A DNA stretch of 64,000 nucleotides from contig NC_081138.1 of the NCBI RefSeq assembly GCF_958295425.1, positions 19,962,886-20,026,885 of the forward strand. Direction: 5' to 3'. Positions 53,639-63,973 of this stretch are shown here, in pieces. The position numbers and the translations under genes were made by a program. Source of the DNA: Solea solea (Eukaryota; Chordata; Actinopteri; Pleuronectiformes; Soleidae). Below the pieces are notes generated by a model that saw only the letters and a program-made list of their open reading frames with translations, had not been told where the DNA came from and did no database searches. The first letter of the stretch is position 1. The number at the start of each line of letters is the position of its first letter.

Positions 53639-55257
53639 CCTGTGGGAAGTCGATGTGACACTGGTAAACATGTTGAGCACAGCTTAAAGAGCAGCACTGA
53701 GGTCATCAAGAGCCTCTTTAAATGAGACAGGCTAACCGTTGCCAAGGTGACGGGCTACACCAACTATATGAGCTCTCCCAGACGACGTGAAAGTGTATAT
53801 GTTAGCGTTTCTGTGCATTTTCATCATTATGTTGCTCAGAGGTTTTAGAAGTTTAGACATAAACGGGGGTGGAGGTGTTCCCCGAGAGCCCAACTCTGCT
53901 CTACTTCAGTGCTTCTCAGCCTTTTGAGTCACGACCCAGCAGAATAATCACATTTGTATTTGCACTGAGACATTTAACTCACCATCTGTCTGTCTGATGT
54001 TTCCCTCTTCTTCACCTCTCCTGTAGCTCGGTCTCTCGTGGCGTCTCATCCGTCTGTCACGCTACTCACATCCTCTGCTCTCTCCTTCTTTCTCCTGGTC
54101 ATAAAATTAGATACATGTCGCATTTCAGTCAAAATGTGCAGTGAATTTGGTTAGATAGAAAATGATGCACATGTATTTTATACAGAAACAAACCATTATG
54201 ATATTTCCTCCATTCCATGGGGGCTAAACAGACATTATTCCATGACGTTTCAATCCGACACATGATAACTAAGGGCTGATATACATCAATCGGCACATTA
54301 ATGACTTAATTCAGTGTATTCTGTGCATCATCTACAACCTCATCCCTTCCTGTGCTTCATTCAACTCTGTAGATCTTTCTTGGAATGAGTCCCATTAAGA
54401 TAAATGTGTAAAGGTGTGCTTTGTAACAAAAATGTTGAGGACCCACTGAATGAAGATTGAATAACTAAAAAGCCCCATTTGTCTTCACCACCCAAAGGTC
54501 CCGACTCTCCTGCAACAGGAGACGACTCTTCTTCCGCTTAACCTTCCCCCATCCCCTCACTCTCACACACATATTTTGGATCGTTTTATGGTCTCAATCT
54601 GACGATGAGACTGCAGATTGTAACAAAAAGAGGATGCGACCACTCACACCCCCCCTTTTCCAATTACATCAGGGAACTACAGTGGCCTTCACATACCAAA
54701 AAGGATGTAAAAACTTTCACAACTCTGTTCATTATCCCACTTTAATCAATCATGTCCTTCTCCTTCGCAGGTTTATGCATCATGCGGGCAAAGCCGGTCT
54801 TTGTTTGTGTGGTAAACGTCTACTTCAAAATGCACCTGTCTGCTAAACACAGCGGCACAAGCTGGCACCCTCCTTAAAGCAAGGCCGTTACCTTAAGTAC
54901 ATTTAAAAGGCTGATTCTAAGGCTACGAAAACCAAAAGCTTTTTATTTTGAAGGCAATTATAGACCTAAAAATACTTACGGTTAAATTAAGTCGACATAA
55001 GTTCTGCTTGTAAATCATATTCCATGTTTGTTACATTTGCTTGTGGAATAAAGAGATTTAAGGGAAATTATTTTAACTGTGCATAGGTGTCTCTCAGCCT
55101 GAGATATACAGTAGTTTATGGTGGCTTCTGTTTTGATGCAACTCAATGTTCTCCAGTATTACACAAAATAATATCCATCAAAACTAGTGAATAAAACGGT
55201 ACAAAACTAGAACGGACTGAAAATATCAAAAATACTCCTATTAGTTGTACAACTACA
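53639..55257. other. gene-free stretch, one hAT-like end
   Basis: At 53907 the sequence CAGTGCTTCTCAGCCTTTTG, followed by GTCACGACCC, resembles a hAT terminal repeat. No partner end was found. No gene is recognised. Confidence 0.45.
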
Positions 55258-55603
55258 TTGAAAATAGGGCTGCAGTTAATAATTATTTTCATAATCGATG
55301 AATCTGTCGAGTACTTTTTTGGCCTGTAACAGGTCAGAAAATGTTGATCGGCGTTTATCACACGTGGAAATGATGTTCTTGAATGTCTCGTTTTTGGTCA
55401 CAATGATTTCCTTGTTATACGAAGCAAAGGACCCACAAAATATTTATATTATAAATATATAATATTATTCCCATTTAAGAAGCTGGAAAATCCGAAAGCT
55501 TATTTTAATTTATTGAAAGAAAAAAAAAAAACTCTCAAACCAATTAATTATCAAAATAGTTAATTTAGTTAATCGATTCATCATTGCAGCCCGAGTTGAA
55601 AAT
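55258..55603. mobile_element. hAT MITE with 8-bp target-site duplication
   Basis: TTGAAAAT occurs at 55258-55265 and 55596-55603 as an 8-bp direct repeat. The 330-bp element between starts AGGGCTGCAGTTAATAATTA and ends near ATTCATCATTGCAGCCC. Internal blocks (AGGTCAGAAAATGTTGATCG, CATTTAAGAAGCTGGAAAAT, ATCAAAATAGTTAATTTAGT) match the common fish AGGGCTGCA hAT family. An 8-bp duplication is the hAT hallmark. There is no transposase, so it is non-autonomous. Confidence 0.93.
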
Positions 55604-58310
55604 GACATTTTAATATAGACCAGCAGTCAGGCTTCAAGGGGCGGCAAGAAGTGCGACTCAGGACTTCAAACTGTAGAGGGCAGCATTTCACCTCTCCGTG
55701 TACAACCTGCCACAATTTATTAGGAGAAGAAGGAGCAGGAGGATTGGTGAGTCGTGTTAGTCAACTCCTGACTTCAGTCTCCTCAAGGTGTGCAGCTGAC
55801 GGGGCCACTCGCCTCATGGGCTGCACAGTCGGAGGATGCAGCCTTGTCTATTGGGGGACACAGCTACAGACTTTCAGTAATACAGTCAATAGTTATTGAA
55901 GCACCTCACTCAGCATCAACACGTCATACATACTACACCAGTGTAGTGACTGAAATTGCAAGAGTTTTGTATTCAGGTTTAAGCAAGTGCAATGTCTGCT
56001 GTTTTCTTGTTTTCCTTCCAGTACAGTGTGGTCTGTAAGTGTGGTGGTGGCTCTCCTGGCCACTGTGTGAGCCTTCGGGATGGTGTGCGCACGTTTGTGT
56101 ACGTGTGTGTGTGTGTGTGTGTATGCATTTAGGCAGGGTCATTGAGGAGTAATAGGATTGCTCGACCCTCACTCCCTCTACTAACACCCTGGCAGAGACA
56201 AGCCTCCTAAATCATCCTCACATCTCTGAGCAAGATGGAGGACCTGGCATCGTCTCTCTGCCCGCCCTCCATCCTCGCTGCAGACATAAGCGCCCTCCCC
56301 ACTGTGGTACAGATACCGCTCGCAGTCATGATTTCCCCTCCAACCTCCACGAGGAGTGGAATAATCGCTGCTCAGCATTCTGTGAATATCCACTGGGAGA
56401 ATGCACTCCAGTTCATTGCAGCTGCGCCACAGTTGCTGTGTTACAGGCTCTGCGGCTGATCCTCCACTTCTTTGTTCTTGAACTTTTCATCTTATGACTC
56501 CTAAAAAAAGGGGAGGTGGTGGGAGGTGAAACAGCCTACTCTGCTGCTATAATTCATTATTCATGTGCTGTACTTGCTTCCACTCAGGGTCATGAGGAGG
56601 CTGGAGTCACATATAGCCAGTGTCTATGCATGGCATCCTTTAGCGGGCAAAACTTTCAGAAACGGGGTGTGTTTTTTTTGTTTTGTTTTAAAAAGTCACA
56701 TTTTTTATATTCTTGAGCAATAACAAAACACCCCAATAAATGTATATTCTTCCACCACAGCAAACAAATGTAGAAATGGATTTCCCCTTGTCTGTTTCTC
56801 CAGCAATAAAAGGCCAGTGTGTCATAAGACCAGCAGTGTGTTTATAGGTTTTATGTATTGTTTTTTATGTGCTCTGTATAGTTTCTGTTCTTTGTGCATT
56901 TAGTTCAATCTTTCCACTTTTCAAAGCACTTTCGCCTCAGTGTATGCAATGCACACATAAAAACTATATCTTTTATGTACAAGTCCCAAACAGGGGTAAA
57001 ACAATACAGTCACAGCCCAGAGACTCAAACTGCAGGCCATGAAAACCTTACAAGACAAAGTTCCCCAGACACCAAATTTGACCAACGGCAGCTGGTAGAG
57101 GGGAGGAGAAAATGTATTACTGATACCCACACACGTGAAGACTGACAGGTTACGACATCATTTCAGTACAATGTGAGTTGAAAGGAAGGGATAACCATTG
57201 CTGTTTTAGTTTTAGTTACATATGCCAACACCAGAGCATCACAGATAAGACACATAGTCCACAGAGTAAAAACAACCTCGGCACAGAGGTTTCATCCACT
57301 GCTGCCTCTATCAAAAGGTGTTAAAAAGGGTGTTTCAAAATCTTTCTGCAAGTGACAAAAGCTCACCAACATGTGAAGATACTGCAGACTTTAGGTATAG
57401 AAGAGTAAAGCAATGCTATTAAGGTGAAGGATAATTCATTATTGTTGCATTTGCACCTTATTTCTACTTCAAATTCTCAAAAAAAAAAAAAAAGAACACC
57501 ATTCGAAGCCACTTTTAGAGTTATCAAGGACAATAGTGAGCTTTTTCTGTCACAACCAGGACAAACAAATGGTGAATCAGTACAAACAACAATATCACAG
57601 GCTTACCGTGTGATGAGGCAGGCAGGCCGAAGAAGAAGTCCAACAGGAAAGAAAGAAAGTATAAAAGAAAGTATAAAGCTCAGGCAACAAGGGGGTCAAA
57701 ATCCAGGAAGACGGAGGAAAGCACAGCATCTTGATGCCAACAGCTCCAACAGCGGAACACAAGGCTTTCAATGTAGATGAGTGATTAGCAAACGAGAAAC
57801 AGGTGAGGCAGAAAACTGGTGGGAAAACAGTGAGGAGGCAAACGAGGACAGCACTCAACAAGAGCTGGAAGAGCTGTAAACTGGGGTGATTTGCACTGAA
57901 TGTCTTCAAGATACTAGTTTGATTTTAAGCTGTTTCTGAGCTATAAAGTGGACTAAGTAAGTAAGTCCGAGTCGACAGCCTCGGTCTCTCCGACAGAGAA
58001 TTAAGAAATCTGAGAATGTTTTTGTTTCCTTTTCCATCTTTTTTCACTGTTTTGCAACAGCAGCTTGCCCTGTGTCTCGGTAGCTTTATCACCATGACAA
58101 CCAGAAGTGGATGAGGTTATCTGGTTTACTGCTGTTGCATCTCACTTGCAAATGTCGGCTACCGCTGCACAACTTTCACTTGTGGGGGGGGGGGAGGGGA
58201 CTTCAAATGAAATAAAGGCTTTAACTTTTACAATGTTTTGCTGTGACAAACACAGTTTACCCTGCACCCTATCAAGCCTGGTTTGGTCTTATCTCGTTTT
58301 GTCTCTGGGG
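55604..58310. other. gene-free stretch with GC-rich patch
   Basis: A short (GT)n tract lies at about 56103-56122. It is followed by a GC-richer patch (56200-56460) with a 74-codon plus-strand frame starting ATGGAGGACCTGG, which I cannot relate to any family. A run of 11 G lies at 58184-58194. Confidence 0.4.
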
Positions 58311-58427
58311 CTTATTTATTTATTTATATATATATATATACTTATATATATACTGTGTATGTGTGTATATATATATCTATATATCTATATATCTATATAT
58401 ATATAGATATAGATATATATATATATA
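58311..58427. repeat. TA/TATC microsatellite
   Basis: Imperfect (TTTA)n, (TA)n and (TATC)n mixture of about 117 bp. It creates the Ile/Tyr-rich spurious frames. Confidence 0.97.
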
Positions 58428-59149
58428 AACCGAGAAAAACTTTGAAATAATTTGAAAGGGCTGAAGAGAAATCCTACGGATCAAACGATAAGTCGGGAGC
58501 TGTGCAGTAATGTGGAGCGATGGGATAGTGATGAACCAGGGGTGATGCACAAGATCCTACAGTTAACAAAAGTGTTTGCAAAAACTCCTACAGTCGAAGT
58601 TTCCAGAGGCAAAACGCTGCAGGGTTGAGCAAGCAGAACGGAGACTGTCTGCAGTGTGGAGTGTAGAGATTAAAGCAGCTGGTTCCTTATTTATCAGCAG
58701 GTACGAGCGCTGCTGTGCGCCCTGCACTGCTGTCTATCTATCAAGATTGTTGTCAGCTTTTTTCCCCTGGCAGTGATGCTCAAACAGCAGTGCAGCCTCT
58801 ATTGGAACAGGAAATCAACCCATTTACAGAGTTTAGGGACAACGATTTAATTGCATCAGACACAGGGACAAAAAAAAAAAAAAAAAAAAAGAGTAGATTT
58901 ATAAAAATTGCTTTAATTGTAACTCCAAACAAAACAGTCACTGAAAGGCGTGAAGTTTGATCAAGGTTATCTTATTATCTTAGTGATTTCCAGTTGTAGG
59001 CAACTGCGTCCAGACTCATCAATTATAGGAGTTGATTTTGCCTTTGACTTCATTTGGGGTTCAAGTTCCGTTTCCCAAACGGGGGAATGCTCAGGTGTGC
59101 TGCAGGAGGTGTCTATTGATATTAAATTGACATGAACAGGGTCTGCTGT
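58428..59149. other. gene-free stretch with poly(A)
   Basis: A run of 21 A lies at 58870-58890. No retroposon body is recognisable upstream of it. No gene is seen. Confidence 0.5.
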
Positions 59150-59313
59150 ATTAAAGTTCCATCCGTCCATCCATCTTCTACCGCTTTATCCTCCACATGA
59201 GGGTCCGTGGGGGCCGCTGTGTCAACCTCAGCTGATATAGGGCAAAGGGCAGGGTCACACCAAGGACAGATCGTCAGTCCGTCACAGGGGTTGAGGATTT
59301 TTCGGAGGGCTTT

Positions 59314-59704
59314 GGTGCCAGAAGTGATGTACTGAGGGCCGTAGTACGCAGGCCCAAGGATTTAGCTGAACAAAATGGCCATCAACGCCTACAAAACATA
59401 GCCTTTACCGTGACAATGAGTTACTTGTTATATGGCCTTACCTGGTCATCTTGGCCCTAACCCCAACCTCACTTCTTCTCCATGCCTAACCCTAAACCCT
59501 GGGGTGCTCTTTTCCCCGAAATTGAGTTGTTTCTTGAACGTGATATACTTAGAAGCCGTCTCTTCTTCCACTTTTCTGAGATTTCTCTCAAAATCCTCGA
59601 TTGTAGTGACAACTTCAGGACTTATAGCGTGGGGAATAGTTGCCGGCGCCGGCTTTTCATTACCAGCCATGTACTACGGACCTCAGTGCCTCACTTCCGG
59701 CACC
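59314..59704. mobile_element. small DNA transposon nested in the SINE
   Basis: Ends are 34-bp terminal inverted repeats: 59314-59347 matches the reverse complement of 59671-59704 at 30 of 34 positions, beginning GGTGCC and ending CCGTAGTAC. A coding-like ORF starts on the minus strand just inside the right repeat. No target-site duplication could be defined, partly because 24 bp at the left edge (59290-59313) belong to neither element with certainty. The superfamily is not determined. Confidence 0.75.
59446..59670 (-). CDS. coding-like ORF of a nested DNA transposon, product unknown
   Basis: The 74-codon frame begins MAGNEKPAPATIPHAI immediately inside the right terminal repeat and contains VVTTIEDFERNLRKVEEE and TASKYITFKKQLNFGEK. 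It is charged, hydrophilic and probably helical, unlike the chance frames in this window. The last 20 or so codons come from a GGTTTAGGGTTAGG-type stretch that looks intronic or degenerate, so the true coding part may end near NFGEK. I infer it is the first exon or N-terminus of a transposon-encoded protein. No catalytic residues are present and the element is internally deleted. It was not matched to a known family. Confidence 0.45.
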   Translation of the reverse strand: MAGNEKPAPATIPHAISPEVVTTIEDFERNLRKVEEETASKYITFKKQLNFGEKSTPGFRVRHGEEVRLGLGPR

Positions 59705-59926
59705 GTACAACCATCCACACCAATTTCAATCTTAATCCAATTTAGAGTGTCCAATTGACCTAATCCTCGTTTTTGGACTGTAGGAGGAAACATGAGAACC
59801 AACACACACACACACACTCAGGGAGAACATGTCCTTGTTACGAACCGGGTCGCAAACCCGGGTTTTCTTGCTGCAAAGGCAAGAGCGCTGACCACTACAC
59901 CCACCGTGTGACCCTGCATTAAAGTT

Positions 59927-60040
59927 ACTTAACTTTAACTAAAACTATTCATTACTGATGTATCTACTGATCTCTTGTGACTACTGAGTGATGGTATATG
60001 AGACAATATATGAGTATATGAGACAATCCTCTTAGTGGGC

Positions 60041-60092
<52 letters not shown>

Positions 60093-60489
60093 AGATATTA
60101 TGATCACATAAGACATTAAAAACACTGCAGCTGGAGCCTCCCCAAAGGGGAGACACTGAACAGACACTGTAGCTTAATGATCACCACACACACGAGGCCA
60201 GGGGACGAATAATGTGCAGATGCTGCCAAACACTGCAATTACATGGCAACAGGACAAATAAGTCATTTTTTTGTTGTTTTCTTGCAAAATGTACCCCATG
60301 CATTAAAATAAAATACTTTCATTTATGGATTATTAAAGAAGTTCAAACTAAAACAGTGCATCTTTTTATTCCCCAATCTTTCCTCAGTCCATCAGACAGT
60401 TTTATCCACTGACCGCCAACCTGTGACAAAAAGGAAAAGTATAAGTTCATGCTGTGATGATGTGTAGCTGTTAACATAAAAGTAAGGAA
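59927..60489. other. gene-free stretch with TA/GA tract
   Basis: Contains (TA)n then (GA)n at 60041-60092. Nothing else is recognised. Confidence 0.55.
60041..60092. repeat. (TA)n(GA)n microsatellite
   Basis: TA units switch to GA units at about 60056, with one GC interruption near the right end. Confidence 0.97.
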
Positions 60490-60901
60490 GTCAATCATTG
60501 TTTTGTTTTTTTTATTATCATTATTCTTATTATCATTTTGAGAGAAATATGACATTACATTGTTTTTCACCGCACAGGTGAGAATAAAACATAAATTAAA
60601 ATATCCTTACAAAAATGTTGCATTAAATCACAAACGGAACAAGTCTTTTACATTTGATTTGTTTTATACAGAAACCATATTTACACATTTGCCCTTTTTT
60701 TTCGTTCTTTTTTTTTTCTTCTTTTTTACAACGTTGAGAGTAAAACAATTGTGTAGCACTTTTATAGTACAAACGTCTCCTTCGTTTTCAAAGCCGAGGT
60801 ATAAAAGCTCTCCTCTCTCTGTCTCTCTCTCTCTCTCCTGAAAAGATGCCAGGTTCTACTCTAGTGCATTTTATTGTTAAGATTTAAGGCTACGCAGGGC
60901 T

Positions 60902-61150
60902 TCACCTGATGGACACACTCATCTTATGGACAGGCCCATCATCATCGGGTAAAGAGTTCATTTTCCTGACTCGCGTCTGCTGATTGTCCCGTACAGAGAG
61001 GTTTGTGGTTCTGCCCGGTTGCTCCAACCTTCTCATCCCGCCCCCCTCCCCCGCCCCCCCGCCCATATTAAAGCTGCTGCAGACTGGTTTCACTGAATAA
61101 CCAATTACAATCTCTGACAACTTATTCGTTTCTGCAGTCGATTATGAATG
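60902..61150 (-). other. alternative terminal-exon candidate / ORF
   Basis: A good minus-strand acceptor (ACATTTTCCCCTCAG) ends at 61151. Downstream a frame running to a TGA at 60902 includes MRRLEQPGRTTNLSVRDN and MNSLPDDDGPVHKMSVSIR. It is hydrophilic and reads more like protein than its neighbours. However, that frame has a TAA only a few bases after the acceptor, so the acceptor and the ORF do not fit together unless a different acceptor is used. The G-rich repeat inside it encodes GGGAGEGGG. It competes with the model ending at 63209. No family is recognised. Confidence 0.2.
61037..61064 (-). other. G-quadruplex motif on the minus strand
   Basis: The plus strand has five C runs of 3, 6, 5, 7 and 3 separated by single bases. 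The minus strand therefore has G runs with 1-nt loops, the layout expected to form a very stable parallel quadruplex. Confidence 0.9.
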
Positions 61151-63171
61151 CTGAGGGGAAAATGTCAGAGAGCCCATTTGCTCATCGCGTTGTCTCTGTA
61201 CGGAAAACACACGCAGAGAGAAAAATGTGTCAATTTTGCATAGCGGGGAGAACATACTAATAACAAATAATGATATTTGTTGTTGTCGTGTAAGAGGTGA
61301 ATCTCATTTAGTCGTAGGCGCAGTACTCCCAAGTGGTCAAACGACAAGTAACACAACAGAGACAGAAAGAAGCCCATTTGTCTAGCGTTTCTTTGACAGG
61401 ATTACACCGACGCCATAAACAAAAGACATGAAGCAACTAATTGGCTGGCCCTGTAAGCCCCCTTAGAAGACACACTGTAATAAACCAGCCATGACATGAA
61501 GTCAAATCCTCAACGCAGACATAAAGTTAACGATGGAGCACTTTAACATTAGACTAAAGAGGCAGCAGAGATCAGTGACGCTGCCGTGTTACTCACTGGA
61601 AAGGAACGATTGATTGTATACATCTCCCACCTGTCCAGCAGGCAGTTGTTTGGCCCACTATGGGCTTTGTCGGGGCTAAAACGTAGCTTTAAAACATAAA
61701 GACACATCATCGTGGAAACATTGCAGTATATAAAACCTATAAGCCCCCCCTTTTTTAATTTGACACTAACAAAAAAAGAAAGAAACGGAGCTTCCATTAT
61801 GCACTTAACAAATGAACTCGCTTTGGATCACTGTTGCTTTTCATGTGCGTCCACGTGTGTTACCAACTGCCAAAGAATATCTATATATTTAATGGAAAAT
61901 CAACACATTACCAATACCAAATAATACCAAAGTGCTTGATGACGGCGATGTGTGTCGATGAGTCGGAACTGATTAAACATGAACAGGTGAAACCGGCTGT
62001 TGTTTTTAATTTAACGTCCTCTCTCATTCCCCCCCCTAACTTTTAGCCTTGTGCGTCGATTATGAGAGGTTAAAAAAAAAAGGGGGAGGATGAAAGATAA
62101 ACTTGGGACTATGTAACAGAGGCCATCAGTGTGCTTCCTACAGTCACGTGCAATTAAAAAACACACGAAGGAGAGCCCTGCTTGTCAATGTTCACATGAA
62201 AGATGAGGGCGACATATGAGGGAGGATCAAGCTAATATCCATCCACGGCTGTAAAACACACTAAAGGATATGAATTGAGCCATTAGACACCAGGAGATAT
62301 TGGCTTGATCCCCTCATTACTGTTGAGTCTGGGGAAAATACACATACGCACAAACTGAAGCCTTCTCGCTCCAGCGCGGAGATGTGCAATATTCAAATGA
62401 AATGAAACCTCACCAATGGAACAAGATTGATGGTATTAAATCATTGTCGAGCATATTATTGAAGTAAGCGTTCGCCTCGTAAGCTGGGGACAGACGCAGA
62501 GCCTCTAATCACGTCCGCTTCCTCGAGTCATGAGTAATGAAATATCAAGCGCCAGTTTTCTTTCCACGTGGATTTATACCGAGGCATTTATGACGGAAAT
62601 ACTGGAGGAGAAAAAGCAAAAAAAAACAAAAAAAAAACACTGAAAACATTGATTTAGAAATGTGGGACACAAACCTCTGTGGTTTCACTAAACGGTTATC
62701 AATGAAACCTATGATTAGGAGCGAGACTTTTCCAGTGAAACACTGGCATTTATCTAACTAAAGTGGCATTTGGATATGTGAAGACGTGTCAACAGCACGT
62801 TCATGTTGGACATAATACCAGGACCGAACAACAGTACTGGTTGAGGACATAAGAGACCATTAACACAGGAAGGCAGCCAGGTCTATCAAATACAGTAGAT
62901 TTTCTTCAAAATGAAGAAATCAAAATTAGTTTTTGGAAAAAGGAAACTGGATTTTTGTAAAGATAATATTTAAATGTGCACGGCTAATCCAGGGTCTGTA
63001 TTTGAAGTACGCCATAAACCAAAAATGAGTGGTATTTTATTTAAAAATGCCTGCATGTTACATCAAACCGCTTCATGTTACGATGAGAAAAGTTAACTGT
63101 CGCTTTTTCAAAAGGTGCCCAAAAAGCCTGATGGTGAACTGTAGTAACACCTTGCACCTCTGTAAGTCAAG

Positions 63172-63188
63172 AACGGCGTGACGCCGTT
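63172..63188. repeat. 8-bp GC-rich hairpin just after the candidate stop codon
   Basis: AACGGCGT and ACGCCGTT flank a single G. On the minus strand it would lie about 20 nt 3' of the candidate stop codon. Confidence 0.85.
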
Positions 63189-63208
63189 GATGGTGATGAT
63201 GATGATGA

Positions 63209-63261
63209 TCAACAGAAGAAGATCTCTCCATCCAGAGGAGGCTCTAGGTGGTGCTGAAGAT
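63209..63261 (-). CDS. possible last coding exon of an unidentified gene
   Basis: On the minus strand a pyrimidine-rich tract (CTCCTCTCTTCTCTGCCTCC) ends in CAG, giving a strong acceptor whose AG is at 63263-63262. Entering with two bases of a split codon, the frame reads LQHHLEPPLDGEIFFC and stops at TGA (63211-63209). The other phases give IFSTT then a stop, or a longer Ile-rich frame through the TGATGATGATG run. A poly(A) signal is found about 170 nt downstream. The exon is short, so the evidence is the acceptor quality plus position at the window edge, where the rest of the gene would lie to the right. I could not identify the protein. Confidence 0.3.
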
Positions 63262-63969
63262 CTGGGAGGCAGAGAAGAGAGGAGTCATTCCTGAACATTC
63301 TACCTCATGAGAAGTTTTTTTATGATTGTTAACTAGCTGCAACGTTTATTCTCCGGGGATGTTTAGTGAGCAGCATCATCCTGCTTCATATTGATCAAAC
63401 CCTTCAACAAGGCAAACTGTGCTGTCAGCGTGTTCCATTAAGGAATAGAGAAATGCTGATTCAGTGAGAAACTTAAATGTACTGTACTTATGGCTCAAAG
63501 AAGAGTCATACTTTGGTACTTTGGTTTTTTAGTGTGACGACAAACGAACTGGGATGAACGTGTAACGTTCATGCGACAGTTCCAGTTACTGACAGACTCA
63601 GATTCTCTGCTGCCAAAGCAGATAAGAGAGTAGAAATGTAGTTACTGCCTGATGAGGTTCATCTGAATATTTAACAGTGTGTAGATCATTTTTTTCCCAA
63701 TAAAAGACATCGGGGGGTTTCATATTCATTTCTAATCATCATTGCATTGTCTCCACACGTTACTCTGAGCTGCAGTGAGAAACCACGGGAGATTAAAAAC
63801 CCATCTTTTTTATTATCATTAAATATTAGAAGCTCCGTTTCAACAAATACATATTTTCATTTGGTTATTATTCTGTGACTATTAAATACTGTAAATGTAT
63901 TATTGGTCTATTTTACTACATTGGTATATTTCATTTGCTATGTTCTTTACTTATGATTGTATTATATAC

Positions 63970-63973
<4 letters not shown>
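63262..63973. other. possible intron of the minus-strand gene; otherwise unannotated
   Basis: No coding content recognised. If the 63261 acceptor is real this is intronic sequence of a gene that extends beyond the window. Confidence 0.35.

Larger units (their letters stand above)
59150..59926 (-). mobile_element. full-length SINE interrupted by a DNA transposon
   Basis: A 13-bp direct repeat (CTGYATTAAAGTT with one mismatch; core ATTAAAGTT at 59150-59158 and 59918-59926) flanks a minus-strand SINE. Reading on the minus strand, the tRNA-like head (GTCACACGGTGGGTGTAGTG, GGTTTGCGACCCGG) is at 59913-59840. The middle block (TTTTTGGACT on plus near 59770, CACTCTAAATT on minus) runs to about 59707. 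The conserved tail (GGATAAAGCGGTAGAAGATG on minus) is at 59279-59159. A 24-bp unassigned stretch plus a 391-bp inverted-repeat element splits it. This is the only copy here with both ends and duplications. Confidence 0.85.
60490..63208 (-). other. possible 3' untranslated region of a minus-strand gene
   Basis: If the terminal exon at 63261-63209 is real, transcription continues leftward here. AATAAA poly(A) signals occur on the minus strand at 63036-63041, 60870-60875 and 60511-60516. The last is followed by an A-rich, low-complexity stretch, as at many vertebrate 3' ends. The segment 60840-60500 on the minus strand reads like typical AU-rich vertebrate UTR. It also holds a (GA)n tract on the minus strand (about 60800-60838) and a G-quadruplex motif. 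The extent is inferred. A short UTR ending near 63,020 is equally possible. Confidence 0.3.

Noticed and set aside
59840..59913. tRNA-like sequence with A- and B-box-like motifs
   Set aside because: It is the head of the SINE, not a functional tRNA: the family repeats elsewhere and no cloverleaf acceptor stem is formed.
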